A stretch of 64,000 nucleotides of DNA from Guadua angustifolia (GCA_036346375.1 CM070515.1:4858423-4922422); one strand, 5' to 3'; counted from the first letter of the stretch, positions 25,018 to 36,551 are shown. Notes: generated by a model not told the origin, from the letters alone. Numbers and translations: made by a program.

Positions 25018-25243
25018 ATGTTTGGTAGAGCTTTAGCTCCATCGGATCCATGAATTTAGTGGAGTTGGGTATTACTAGCTTCACTAGATCTATGGAGCTA
25101 GAGCTGTGAGTACATTAAGAGTGTTTAGGTGGATCATCTTGTTTATATTTTAGACCAAAAATATAAACTTAATTCACTTTATTTTAGTCTACAAGTTTCA
25201 GATCTCAGGTGAAGTTAGAATCTGGAGCTCTACCAAACAGACC
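25018..25243. mobile_element. hAT-type MITE with 8-bp target duplication and an empty site next door
   Basis: 226 bp with inverted ends TGTTTGGTAGAGC and GCTCTACCAAACA. The 8-mer CTTTGTGT flanks it on both sides (25010-25017 and 25244-25251). The neighbouring duplicate (copy 2) shows one CTTTGTGT and no insert, a natural empty site. Non-coding. Confidence 0.85.
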
Positions 25244-25455
25244 CTTTGTGTGGGTGGTAATGAATAAATGCATATAATTGAGAGAGAATAAATAGAGGTA
25301 TTATAGAAAAAATCTCATAAATCTACATGCATGTAAGTATTATATTTCTAAACAAAGACATTCAAATTATAGCCCTCATATTTTTGTTCTCGGAGGGAGA
25401 AGCACCTTATACATGTGTCATTCTTTTGCCCCTGTGGAACTTGCCTCTCCCACGT

Positions 25456-26190
25456 AGCCAATGCGGCTTACCCTCAGGGAGGGGGGTGAGATGTAAATAG
25501 ATACTAGGCAGGTTGCGTCTCTGCATGCCGTGTTGTGGCGTGGGAAAAAAATCGAAAACGATGCAAACGCGATTTTCAACATATTTTCACACGGAAAAGA
25601 AACCGAGTTACGGGAAAAAAACAAAGAGTTAGAGTTGTAGAAATATTTCTTTAATGAATTATTTGGGAAATATCGAAGATCAAGGTGGGAAACGAGGTGG
25701 GAAAACAGTCTAGAGGGAAAAGAATTATTAGTGACGACAATTTTTTGAGTTGCACATATTTCTAGTAATGAAAATATTTTTCCGCAAAGCGGAGAAAGGA
25801 CCTAGGCGTGGTGACAACCTTCTTAGAGATGCACACATATTTATTTTTTTTCCGTGAAAAACGGAGAAAGGACCTAGGCGTGGGCGATGACCTATTTGTT
25901 CGTTTTTGACTCCGCTATCGAAAAAATTAGAAAAGGGCATATCCGCGATTTGAATTTAGCGGGGTCTTTTCTGTAAACCGCCGAGGACCCGAATGAAAAA
26001 AAATAAAATCTTCCTCTCACAAAAATTCATGGAGGACCTATTCGTAATTTGAGGACCTATCCGTAATTTGGAGAAACGGAAGGGGTTTCAGCAAAAACGC
26101 AAGGCTGACACGTGGGCAGCGTCTCCTCTCGCGAAACCCAAGCGACATTATATATAAGATATTCACTTTAGGTTTGTGCTGCTCATTGTC
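25456..26190. repeat. 735-bp block present only in duplication copy 1
   Basis: Copy 2 joins CTCCCACGT almost directly to AACCTAGATATGC; copy 1 has this block between them. It contains a short internal duplication (CGGAGAAAGGACCTAGGCGTG twice, near 25791 and 25862) and GGACCTATTCGTAATTTG/GGACCTATCCGTAATTTGG, and near its right end GGCTGACACGTGG. The last phrase and the 'ggacct' phrasing also mark the blocks at 7695-8290 and 12160-12909, suggesting one unclassified transposable family. Confidence 0.6.
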
Positions 26191-26291
26191 AACCTAGATA
26201 TGCTTCGCAAAGGCCACATGTATTAACTAACCACTACGGCTCTACCTTGAATTGAAACCAACAAGAGAGATGGCACAAGGTTCGTCGATAA

Positions 26292-26718
26292 TTGGCTTGT
26301 TGACTTTTTACTCTCTGTTTAGAAATATAAGACATCGTATAAAAATTAAGGTTGTGATGAAATTGAAAAAGTTATAAAAAAATAACTTATATACCTCAAT
26401 TGTTTTGGAATACTAGATATAGCACTTTGTGTAGATGGTAATGAATAAATACGTATGGTTGAGAGGGAATAAATAAAAGTATTGTAGAAAAAGCCTTATT
26501 AAATCTACATGCATGTAAACATTATATTTCTAAACAAAAACATTCAAATTATAGCCCTTATATTTTTGCACGGCATTCCTTTGCCCCTGTGGAGCTTGCC
26601 TCTCCCACGTTAACCTAGATATGCTTTGCAAAGGCCACCACATGTATTAACTAACCTCTACGGCTCTACCTCGAATCGAAACCAACAAGAGAGATGGCAC
26701 AAGGTTCGTCGATAATTG
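26292..26718. repeat. Local tandem duplication, copy 2 (unfilled)
   Basis: About 427 bp, collinear with copy 1 but lacking both inserts. The copy 1/copy 2 junction (GATAATTGGCTTG) falls inside a small reading frame that continues only after copy 2. Confidence 0.85.
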
Positions 26719-26912
26719 AGGTTTCTACCACTGAGCTTTAGTCTCGACAGCGAAGGTGCCTGGTGGACAGCTTTTCCAAGGTTACCGACGTGTACCCCCC
26801 TCCACAGCATCTAGATGTCCTTATTCGCAAGATTGTATTTTGTGAGGGAAGTTTTTGTAAATTGTGGGAATCCTGTTTCCTTCGGAATCTTCCTCGCCTC
26901 TCCCTCTATTAG
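26694..26912 (+). pseudogene. Small unrecognised reading frame with an internal stop
   Basis: From the ATG at 26694 (M-A-Q-G-S-S-I-I-E-V) the frame hits TAG at codon 16 and then stays open for 56 codons to the TAG at 26910-26912. The same ATG and first codons occur in duplication copy 1 at 26270, where the frame is cut by the duplication junction. Product unknown; probably the 5' piece of a dead gene. Confidence 0.3.
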
Positions 26913-27717
26913 AAAAAAGGAGCTAATTAATCATGGCCAACTTTTTCTCTTTCAGAGCTCCTAGGTACATTGACTCCACAGAAGATGAAAAATGACAGCC
27001 CAACCATCGTTTGGTCAGGTGGCATTACCAATGACTAATTTTGAAGTGCAAATCGAACGAGTAGCTAAGCACCTCTTTGATTAAGCCATTCGCATTAATC
27101 TTTTCTACAGGACAGGGTCATTTTCCCCTCAAGACCAAAGATGTAAGCTTTTGGTGCAAAACAAGTTTCCGAAGTACTACTGATTAAAGAATGGCCACCA
27201 TAGTGCCTGATCTGACCCAAATAAAATGAAAAGAAAGGAACTTAGAAAAGACAGCTCAACTCGAGAGACACTGATGTTTCTTTTCTGACAAGCGTCCAGG
27301 AATTGAACTGTCAAATTCACAGTAAAATTATCTGCAACAACTTAACTAAAAATAGACAAATGCTTGCTCATCTTCTCTAAATCATCGGGCATTCAATAGA
27401 AACACAATCAACTCACCATCATAATAATAATTAGGCTGAGAAAAAAATACCAAAGATGGATCTCTGCAAATTTTATTGGCTGTAAATTACATCAGAGGCA
27501 CAAAAACTACACAAGCTTAACAGAACACTTTTAACCAAACAGATCACATCCATTGCAGAATTAAGCATGCCCCAGCTAGCTGGACAACACCAACCTTGAG
27601 GTCTTAACCGAGCAGTAATTATCTAGAGCAAACCAGCCATACATGATTAATTAATTTTCTTGTAATTACAGTGATTAAGGCAAGGCAGCTAGATGATGGG
27701 TAGGTGCAGCTAGCTAA
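26913..27717. other. Intergenic; downstream flank of RALF gene
   Basis: No coding sequence seen. The part adjoining 27718 is presumed 3' untranslated sequence of the RALF gene. Confidence 0.4.
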
Positions 27718-28113
27718 CTAGCCCCTGCACTGGGTGATGGCGCTGCACCCGCGGGAGTAGGGGTTGGCCTGGGCGCCGGGCTGGCAGTTGTAGTAGGAGG
27801 CACCGCGCTGCGAGCACGGCACGCTGTCCCGCCTCAGCGCGTCGTAGCCGATGTAGCCGGACCCACCCTGAAGCACGCGCCGCTTGCCGCCTCCGGCCAT
27901 CGCCGCCACCTCGTCCTCCCCCTCGCCGTCGTCGCCGAAGTACTCCATGCACTCGCCAACCGTGCCCCGGCACGTCCGCCCGCCCCGACGCATCACCAAG
28001 GCCGCGCCCAGCTCGCCGGCCTTCGTCATGTCGGTCGTGAACGCCGACGACGAGGCGAGCGCCGCCGCGGCGACGGCCAGGAGGAGGAGTGCGGCAGGTA
28101 GCTTGTTCGCCAT
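27718..28113 (-). CDS. RALF (rapid alkalinization factor) preproprotein
   Basis: Secreted peptide hormone precursor; mature RALFs bind CrRLK1L receptor kinases with LRE/LLG co-receptors and raise apoplastic pH. Intronless, 131 aa plus stop. Signal peptide about residues 1-24 (Leu/Ala-rich). The dibasic subtilase (S1P) site is K-R-R-V-L at 77-81; the mature peptide follows, with the receptor-binding motif as YIGY (87-90) where YISY is usual. The four mature cysteines are at 100, 110, 123 and 129, in the typical GASYYNC, NPYSRGCS and C-R arrangement. Two further cysteines (48, 55) lie in the propeptide, as in RALF1/33-type precursors. A TATA-like box lies about 115 bp upstream of the ATG. No neighbouring gene appears related; the gene looks functional. 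Confidence 0.95.
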   Translation of the reverse strand: MANKLPAALLLLAVAAAALASSSAFTTDMTKAGELGAALVMRRGGRTCRGTVGECMEYFGDDGEGEDEVAAMAGGGKRRVLQGGSGYIGYDALRRDSVPCSQRGASYYNCQPGAQANPYSRGCSAITQCRG

Positions 28114-28228
28114 CGCCAGAGGTGGCTAGCTGGTGGTGGAGTAGAGTCGAGCGAGGTCCTTGAGGAAGCGCTGCGAATGGAGAAGCAAGAAACGGCGTGG
28201 CTTGGTGTGCGAGGGGAGAGGGGCGGGG

Positions 28229-28236
28229 TTATATCA
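28229..28236 (-). promoter_or_regulatory. TATA-like box of the RALF gene
   Basis: On the minus strand the sequence reads ATGATATAACCCC, with ATATAA about 115-120 bases before the RALF start codon, leaving room for a leader of roughly 90 bases. A GA-rich microsatellite lies further upstream at 28269-28292. Confidence 0.45.
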
Positions 28237-28299
28237 TGGCAATGGCGGGACGGCGGTAGGTGAAGGGGAGAGAGAAAGAGAGAGAGAGAGAGGTGGCAC

Positions 28300-28938
28300 G
28301 TCGCGTCGGTGCCGCACTGTGGCGTAACAGCGACCGTTGGTTGGTCTGGATCAAGATCAAGATCGGGCAACATCTCGCTCGCTCGCTCGCTCTTGCAGTC
28401 GTATGACCGTGTCGTATGCATGCATCGTTGATCATATATTGGAGTCCGACATAATGGGTTTCGTTCGCATGTCTCCCCTCTCTTGTGCATACACCGGTAT
28501 GACGGTGTATTTTGCTAATACATCTGCAACCTGCAGCCAATATCATATCGTTATCGTAGTAATTGGATGATTTGATGGTGGCAGTTCGTGTGCTTCGGAT
28601 CACGAGCTACTCAGGTTCCGTTCAGGTGTGCATGCGTGCTAGGAAAAACAACTTAGTAGATCTGGAGTCTGGACTCATCGATCTCTCGTTTTTGATGTCA
28701 CGACAAACTAAGCCTGGGCCATATATTGTTAATCGGCGTGGCATTTATATGGGGAATCATCATCACTCGAACGTACGTTTTATTTACTGAACCAACAAGT
28801 GCAGTTAATTATGAACTAGGCATACTTGACAAATTAACAGCATGCATTTCATATTCGATTATATTGGGTAAATTAATACCGCTCCATATTAGCTTTTCGA
28901 CGGTTAGGTTTTACCCGTGTACATCAAACCTACCTACG
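28300..28938. other. Upstream flank of RALF, no further gene seen
   Basis: Mixed-composition intergenic DNA with a short (GCTC)n run near 28377-28391. No element ends or coding sequence recognised. Confidence 0.35.
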
Positions 28939-28946
28939 CTTGAAAG

Positions 28947-29301
28947 CAGGCTTCACAATATCAAAAAACCACTCGAAAATTGAAATTCGAAAACCAGAAA
29001 TATACAGTTGAAAATTGCTCGAAAATTGCTAGAGACCAAAGAGTTAAGAAATCAAAATTTTTGAGAAAAAAATTCAAAAAATAGGAAATCAACTAGTTTT
29101 CACCGAAAACCAATTGATTTTGATCGAAAACTAGTCAATTTCCACAGAAAATCAACTGACCAATCGAATGTTTCTTATAACCGATTTTTGAGCGATTTTT
29201 ACCATCATCGACCGGTTTATGTCATATAAATTTCTCTAAATTTTTTAAATTAAATTGATCTATCGACCAGTCGGTACGTCGAAAACGGTCTGTGAACGCT
29301 G
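28947..29301. mobile_element. hAT-like TIR element, copy 2 (355 bp)
   Basis: Left end CAGGCTTCACAATATC; the reverse complement of the right end is CAGCGTTCACAGACC. Flanking 8-mers CTTGAAAG (28939-28946) and CTCGAGAG (29302-29309) match at 6 of 8. The interior is made of GAAAATTG/CGAAAAC runs like the other copies. Short, non-coding. Confidence 0.65.
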
Positions 29302-29309
29302 CTCGAGAG

Positions 29310-30173
29310 TACATTAATGCGATGGTGTCAGATGGACGAAATAACATTCAATTCCTTGAATCCTACGACAGATAGCGTGTGACAGCTATCATCAGTGAGC
29401 ACTCGCCTGCTGATCCGCCTCCACGTACGAGATTGATTAGCTTTTTTTTTTAAGAGAGAGAGAGAGGTTGAGATTGATTAGCTCGATCATAGCTAGCTTA
29501 GCTAACTCTACCAGGCAGAGGTCCTTTTGAACTTTAATTGCATACAGTTCTCAGCCCAACATTAGCTAGCTAGCACTCAATCTGTTGTCCGTGTGCGGCA
29601 ACTGTCATGCACACATTGATATACTCTCTCTCTCCTTCCAAGTTTATAAAGCATATTTTTTAAGAATCTTATTTATAATTATAGTGTGTATTTTATATTG
29701 CAATACAAAATTAGTATGATATTTTGTTTATACCCTTAATAAATATCCACATTTACTTTATTTTCCCTTTATGCATGCATTGAACATAGTGCTTAGTGAT
29801 AATAATTAGAGATTATCTAGTCATTTTCTATGTCTTTTTGGAGATTATCTAGTCATTTTCTATATGTTCTTGGTCTATATGTTAAGAAATAAATACACCT
29901 TATAAATTTGGACATAGCAGTCAATTGACACTAGTATGGTGCAAAATTATTGTACGGTACTCCACAAAGGCAACAAGCTGTCATGCCAATTCCAAATCAT
30001 CAGGAACGATAAATTGATGAGAGGTGCTTCTATGCATTTCTTTTTTAAAATTGTACAAATATATAGAAATTGCTAAGGAGTACTCGAGTATTTCTTCACC
30101 TTGGGAGCACTCAAAATTTACATTCATCCGATTTGCCTCGAGATTCATGCCTCCAGTGACATCTCTGGCGACA
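29310..30173. other. Intergenic; possible degenerate MITE
   Basis: 29623-29915 begins CTCTCTCTCTCCTTCCAAG with TTTATAAAGCATA just inside and ends near TTATAAATTTGGACATAG, hinting at an old Stowaway-like element. Inside it AGATTATCTAGTCATTTTCT is repeated directly at 29811 and 29842. No gene. Confidence 0.3.
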
Positions 30174-31163
30174 TCCCACTACCACACAAGGGTCATATCT
30201 GACGTCTCATCTCAAATGGTTTTGACATTTGCGTGAAAATCTGTCCGTGAAGGCATACGAAAAATTACGCTGAAACTATCGCAGATGGTTAGTTTTAGCA
30301 ACTGTATGTGAAAATCATGGATTGTCCATAGCCATATGATGTGTCAACTTATCACAGACGGTTTCTTATAAAGAAGCTGTCTATGATAATTCATAGATAG
30401 TTGTGAAAACAAATTGTCTCTAAAAGTAAAGTTACCATAGACGGTTTTATGTTGAAACTGTCTATAATAACTTGAGTAGTTACGAATTGGGAATCACACC
30501 ATCACCATCCTCTCTACATTGTTGTCGTCTTTGTCACCACACCGTTGTCTTCCTCGTCCTCTCCGCACTACTCTATCACCCTCTGCATCGCGCTATCACC
30601 ATCCCCTGCCCTCTCACACCGCACCGTTGCCCTCCTCCACTACGTTTAAGGTATTTCCTTCAACTTAGAATTTCATTGCTTTAGTTAACAATAAAGATAT
30701 GGTAAAAGTACAATACTAGCAGTAGAAATTTGGTGATTGTGAGACCAAGGACTAGGAGCAGTCCGTTGGCCCAAGCATCTTGCATGCATTTAATATTGAC
30801 TAAGCAGAGAAATTATGTACTTATTATTCCCCTTGAGAATCTTGCGAAGGTTCAAGGAGAGCTCACTACCTTCTTCCCGACTGATGTAATTCGAGCCAGG
30901 GGTGAGTTCAGTGTCTTAGACAATCTGTAAGTTGTATAGCGAGTTGAGTGTTTTATTCAATTGTGAATTGTGTAAAGTGCGTGTAGATGTATTTGAATTG
31001 TGAATTTTAAGTCATTTTATTCTGTTTGAATGTGTGTTATGTGTATATATTTCAATTATGAACTGTGTATGTATCTTGTGTCTGTTTGAATGTGTTGTGT
31101 GTATTTGTCTCAACTACGAATTGTGTATCTTATATGCTATTTCAATGTGTATTGTGTGTGTAC

Positions 31164-34100
31164 TGTAAATATCTGGACCCAAATATGCAAATCTAGACCC
31201 ACTATGCATACCACATTAGTCTAAAATCACACTAGTGCACGCAAACTCAACATAGATGAATATCACAATTATACACAATGAAATCATAATAAAAGACTTC
31301 ATTTATAGATAATACCTATGGTTTGACCTTATGGTTGGCTTTTACATGACTATGCCTCGCAAAGCTAAACTTATGAATAACAAATTAAACTGTAGCGGAA
31401 TAAAAACATAGATAAACCCCTCAGTATACCACAAGCAACTGACAAGGCTCGCACACTAAAACATTTGTCTCCTCCTGGTACTCTTCCTCCAAGGCTGGTG
31501 TAGCTCATCCTCAACCGGTGATTTTGTTGTTGACAAGGGTGAGTACTTAAAGCACTCAATAAGTTGTGCACACAATGCAATTCTAATATAACTATATGCA
31601 AGGCTTGTTCCAAATGAATGGTTGATATGGCTATTTTACAATAAAAAAATATTTACAAATGAATGCAATAAATGGATTGAAATTACAGTAAAACAAATAA
31701 CATTAAGTAGTAACTTTCAGCATTTCTCAAGTAAACATGACTTCCAACCCTAAATCATATTTCCAACTTTCCACATGTATCCAACCTTTCTATCCAAGTT
31801 TTCATTGTACAAAAACTAACCCTTGACTTTAATTTCTGAATATTGCTCAATACCGCGAGCACAATTATCCGAATAGATTTTACACTCTACAGAGGTTATG
31901 CGCTTTACCCACACGATATGATCGTCTCCTTTTGCCTAGCCATTAGCATACTTCCTTTGGTATGCTAGCAGAGAAATCATGACAAAGCTTCTACAAAGCT
32001 CTAGCTTAACCCAGTATTACCCACTAAGGTTTCAATACTAAAGTGTTATAACCACCACAAAGGACCCCCTCTTGTTCTATGTAAGTTGATCCGTATAACC
32101 TGGGACTCACACTACCACTGGTAGTACCAAAGTTAAGACATTACAAATTAATCAATTAGGTCAGTCCCATCCAAGACACGTGGCTGCATGTTTGACTCGG
32201 GTCAAATGTTTGTAAGGTTAAGTTCTTATGTTGACTGAGGCAAGATTTGCATAATCCTTTTGTCTTTTTGGCCCACCTTGACATACTGCCCCTTACCACT
32301 TATCCTAATCTAAATTATTTACCACCCCAATTGATTACTATGCACCACATGCTATCAACAAATCAACATCGTTGCATGACAACCCCGTCACTATAACTCA
32401 ACATCATTGTGTGACAACACCCAACACACCTCTCATAAATATGTTCCATATTCCATTGATCGAGATTAATTTGATATTCCAAAAGACATAGGTTATACGT
32501 GGCATGGCTAAGCATATTAAGCACAGTCTAACCAATTCCATGTTGGCATCTAATAGCAACCAATTATAATGATCCATTCTAGGGTGACAGTTAATCATAG
32601 CATACAAATGACAAGATAGGGTATAACTCAATTGGGATAAATAACTAGATCCCAATCTAATTTGAAATTAATTGTACATATAAAATAATGTGCAATAATT
32701 TAAATCAATATAACAATTTTGTAAAACCGGGTTCAACATGGTCAAAACACAACTTATTATATAAAAGCCCCTGTTTTTACTCTAGACCTTGCTCTTGAGT
32801 CAACGATTCTCACTCGGACGCTTCGAGCACTTCGATGTTTACACATAACGAGAGAAAAATACAAAATAAATACTAAAATAGAAAGTAAATAAACTTTAAA
32901 AATAAAATAAAATTCACCATTAAATATATCTCAATTTTATAAATTTTTAAAAATTTGAATCACCTCAATCGGAGCTCGTATGAACAAGAACGGGCTCTCA
33001 AAAGATTCAAAAATCACAAAAAATAGAAAACTAGAAAATACCAAATTAATTGAATTATTTTTATACTGGAAAATATATTTATTGAGCCTCGCTGACGTTA
33101 GAACTAATTGAATAACTCAGAAAAGTTCCTGTGCTGACATGTGGACCCCACTATTTCACGGGCCCAGGCCACGACACAGTAGCGGTCTATAGTGGACCAA
33201 GCGCACGGTTCATCTAATCGACTTGTGGACCCAGTGAGAGCTGTTTGGGATGCACACAAAAGCGCTGATCGAACATACACATCTGTAGAGCCAATGACAT
33301 GGCAACCACGCGGACCATACGTGTTAATGACCTTATCACACCACATAGACCGGTGGCGCACGGAGACCTAGGGTCCTCACTGGTGGCTAGGAAGGGTGCT
33401 ACGGCTAGTTCATGATCTTTGCCTACTTGATGATGCACTCGGATCTTCCTCTGGTGCTCTGGAACATCAATGGCAAGATCTTCTTCTCCAGCGACGACAG
33501 CTTCACGATGCGACGGCGATGCAGCGAGACTCTAGCTAATCTAAGGCACGCACAAGCAGCACCATGGGGAGACAAATGTGAACAGAACTGGTTTCGGGCC
33601 CTAGATCCCACAAACGGCAGTGAATCGATGAGATCAAGCTCGCGGTGGCGCACGGAGAAAACCTTTGATTGTAGGCGAACAATGGCGAGTCTCGGCTGAT
33701 GGATCTAGGCTTTTGATAGCTTGGGTTCTTGCGTAGCCTGCGCTCGCCTGATAAAGGCCTAAGCATCCGAGGTTCACATGGGACGATCTCCGAATGCATG
33801 GCGGCATCGGAGACAAAGTCCAGGGACGGCATGGAGACAATGACCAACAAAGCGACACCTGGAACGATGTACAGCTGAATGCACTGAGACATGGATGGAT
33901 CTGAGATGCACACGGAACTAACGCCTCAGGATGAACTACTACCCCGATCTGACCTCCAAACATCCACAATCGCACAATGAAACTGATCCAACAGTCAACA
34001 ATCACCTTAGGGTTCAAATCAGCATTTCTCGTCCGATCACCCATCCAACGGTGCTTGTTTTAGGCTTTACTCGCCACTGGGCCATGCTAGATCGAACCGA

Positions 34101-34443
34101 GCCTGGCATAGAAAGATGGGCTAGGCTGCACGGGGTTCTGCCCCAATGCTATTTATTGGTTTTTCCAAAAACATATTTGATTTAAATTAATTCTAGGAAA
34201 TAGAATAGGCCAAATAAAATAGTAAAAATATCGAAAAAATTCTAAAAATCTTTTGTGACATTAGGAACTCAAATAAAATATTTTTAGAAAAATTTTATTA
34301 AAATTTTCATAGAATTAAAATAATATTTAAAAGGCATAATTCAAAAATAGAAAAATTCCAAATAAATTCTAGAGAATTCCAAAATTCAGAAAAATCACAA
34401 AATCCATATTAAATCCAAATGATCCAAAAATTGGGATGTTACA
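31164..34443 (-). mobile_element. Long solo-LTR-like block (Ty3/gypsy type) inside the CACTA element
   Basis: About 3.28 kb bounded by TGTAAATATC and GGGATGTTACA, i.e. TGTAA...TTACA. On the minus strand it starts TGTAACATCCCAATTTTTGG, the usual start of long LTRs in several grass Ty3/gypsy families (from memory), and near its far end reads GAGACAAATGTTTTAGTGTG followed by a T-rich tail, also typical. No gag, pol, primer site or second LTR was found, so a solo LTR is the simplest reading. The expected 5-bp target duplication was not found; the right border abuts the hAT-like element, which may have disturbed it. Confidence 0.55.
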
Positions 34444-34444
34444 A

Positions 34445-35414
34445 TAGGGTTCATAATATCATCGATAATTGCTCAAATATCACGATTACTGAGTATATCG
34501 AGTCAGCTTAGCATCTAAAACTGCTCGGTAAACAGGTGGAATTCAAATGTAAAATAAAAAAATGGTAAAATTTAACAAAATATGTCAAAAATTTTATAAA
34601 ATGTTTATGTGTGGTACTGAGGCAATTCTAATGATGCTATAAAATATTGGATGGTTATCCAATCGATGTATTTGTAAAAAATTCTGATAGTGCTACTGTC
34701 TTTGTATATATTGTTGTATTTATAATTTTTTAGGGTCAATAAATAAGGACTAATATTTCTAAAAATTGTTGTGTGAGGTCTATAGACAATGGTAATTATT
34801 TTGTAAAATTTTCAAATGATGACCAAACCTGTGTATTTTTTTTTAAAATTCTGATTGTGCTACCATCTTTGTATATGCTCTTCTATTTTTGATTTTCTAG
34901 GGGAACTAATGAAGTCTAATATTTATTAAAATTTTAATATGTGATCCTTGGGATCTATTTATGGCATTATTAAAATTTAAGAGTATTATATGTCATGAAT
35001 TTTTTTTTATAAAAATCTAACGGTGTCTCTATTCTTTTTCATTAATTGTTGTTTTTGATTTTTCAGAAGAACTAAATGAATTAAAAAAATTATTGAAGTT
35101 TCTCTAAGGTGTTTTGTATATTAATTAGGATTTATTACGATTTTATGCAATTTTCACCATTTTTCTTCATTTTTTTCTATTTTTCATTTGGTTGGCGATT
35201 TTTCATTAAAAATCGTTCGATGATCGCTGAATATCGATCGATAATCGACCATATCGGGCGGTAATTGATATTTTTTCCCTAGTTTGACCACTAATTTCAA
35301 ATCCATTTGACTTCACAAACCATTCGATTTTTGACGATTTTCAAGTGATTATCGACAATAATGGGTATTAGTGGGTCTTCGATTTTCCATCCTAAATCGG
35401 TATTGTTAAACCTG
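34445..35414. mobile_element. hAT-like TIR element, copy 3 (about 970 bp)
   Basis: Left end TAGGGTTCATAATATC; the reverse complement of the right end is CAGGTTTAACAATACCG. The interior follows copy 1 closely (AAAAATTCTGATAGTGCTAC, CTTTGTATATGCTCTTCT, ACTAATGAAGTCTAATATTT). Ends are worn and no clean target duplication is visible. Lies in the right part of the CACTA element. Confidence 0.65.
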
Positions 35415-36130
35415 GTGTATAGAGGGCATGGCTAGCATCATTTCTGAGGCTAGCCATAAAACTAAAGTTATGTATAAAAAATGCATATCACATACGTCTA
35501 TTATTTATCCTTTTTTCTGGACGAATTGTAATTGAAATTTTATGTTATTTACCATTATCACATATGGTTTCTTATGTAGTAATTAACTGTCCGTGAAATG
35601 TAACGATCACAAATGGTTTTTTGGTGGATAACCGCCCGTGATGTGTAACTGACCACTAATCATCATTGACTCTTTTTTGCAGATGATTCTAAAACCATTT
35701 GTGCTGATTATTTTTAACCTCATGTGATTTTCTTTTGTGTGGTAGTGTCCGATGGAACTATGACGAGTTAGATTTGGGGTTCACTTGTGTTATGGTTGGG
35801 TTCACAAGAGCCCCTAGTATAGGCGGAGGCCGGGGGGTGCGTTGGATCGGTGGTGGGCGGTGATAGTGGTGAGACAGTCATGCTGCTGCTAATGCCACGG
35901 GTCAGAGAAAGGTGGTGGCCTGGTGGGTGAAGTTAGCAGTCGTGTCGGGAGGTAGAAGCGGGACAGTGACAACATGGCAAAGAGGGAGGCGGCATGTTAA
36001 TGGTAGTAGGAGTGGGGGTCGAGGGGGATGTGCGAGGCATGGGATGGTGGAGGAGGATGTTGGCAGGGGTACAGTGGGTGTGGCGATTGGCTGGATGGGT
36101 AGGGATTTCAGAGCTGAGGTAAGGGAGGGA

Positions 36131-36478
36131 TAGAGGCGGAGCTGCCCATGGGGCTAGGTGGGGCTGGAGCTCACCCAGTCAGGCGCTCAGCAAAAGACCC
36201 CCTGCGATGGTATTGGCCCATGGCCCATACACGTAGTACAGAGACAGTCACACAGGTCAGTTCTTCCGCGTAGCACAGAGGCAAGCAAGTCGGTTCGTTT
36301 TCAAACCAAATTGCGACGTTGCGTATCGCGTGACTCGCGCCACGGGCTCACGGCGTCAGTTCGTCTTTCGCATCTCGACGTCTTTCTCTATTTTACAATA
36401 TGTCGATAGTCATAGTAGTTGATTTTAGATGTCTCTTTTTTAAGCTCTCCTCTTTAGAACTTTCTGGCTCCGCCACTG
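36131..36478. mobile_element. hAT-type MITE with perfect 8-bp target duplication
   Basis: Left end TAGAGGCGGAGCTG; the reverse complement of the right end is CAGTGGCGGAGCCAG, the well-known GTGGCGGAGCC-type terminus of grass hAT elements. Flanked by GGGAGGGA on both sides (36123-36130 and 36479-36486). 348 bp, non-coding. Confidence 0.85.
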
Positions 36479-36488
36479 GGGAGGGAGC

Positions 36489-36510
36489 TATATATATATA
36501 TATATATATG
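36489..36510. repeat. (TA)n microsatellite
   Basis: Pure TA run immediately right of the hAT element at 36131-36478. A second TA/CA-rich microsatellite lies at 37294-37336. Confidence 0.8.
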
Positions 36511-36551
36511 GTTGAGGGGATTATGGAATCCATTGGATCGGTGTATTCAAG

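Larger units (their letters stand above)
24873..26291. repeat. Local tandem duplication, copy 1 (carries two insertions)
   Basis: Begins TTGGCTTGTTGACTTTTTAC and ends GGTTCGTCGATAA, then abuts copy 2. Shared blocks with copy 2 include GGTTGTGATGAAATTGAAAA, ACCTCAATTGTTTTGGAATA, CTTGCCTCTCCCACGT and CAACAAGAGAGATGGCACAA. It is about 1 kb longer than copy 2 because of inserts at 25018-25243 and 25456-26190. Confidence 0.85.
30177..35747. mobile_element. CACTA transposon, non-autonomous, with nested insertions
   Basis: Left end CACTACCACACAAGGG, right end CTTTTGTGTGGTAGTG (reverse complement CACTACCACACAAAAG), flanked by the perfect 3-bp duplication TCC (30174-30176 and 35748-35750). Subterminal repeats of the type ATAGACGGTTT/AACCGTC occur near the left end (30270-30475) and ATCACATATGGTTT/CACAAATGGTTT near the right (35560-35700). 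A 3.3-kb LTR-like block (31164-34443) and a hAT-like element (34445-35414) lie inside; without them the element is about 1.3 kb. No transposase sequence recognised, so it would have depended on an autonomous relative. Confidence 0.85.

Noticed and set aside
31164..34443. A host gene inside the CACTA element
   Set aside because: Open frames at 33104-34185 on both strands overlap each other and lack motifs; the block starts and ends like a long LTR.
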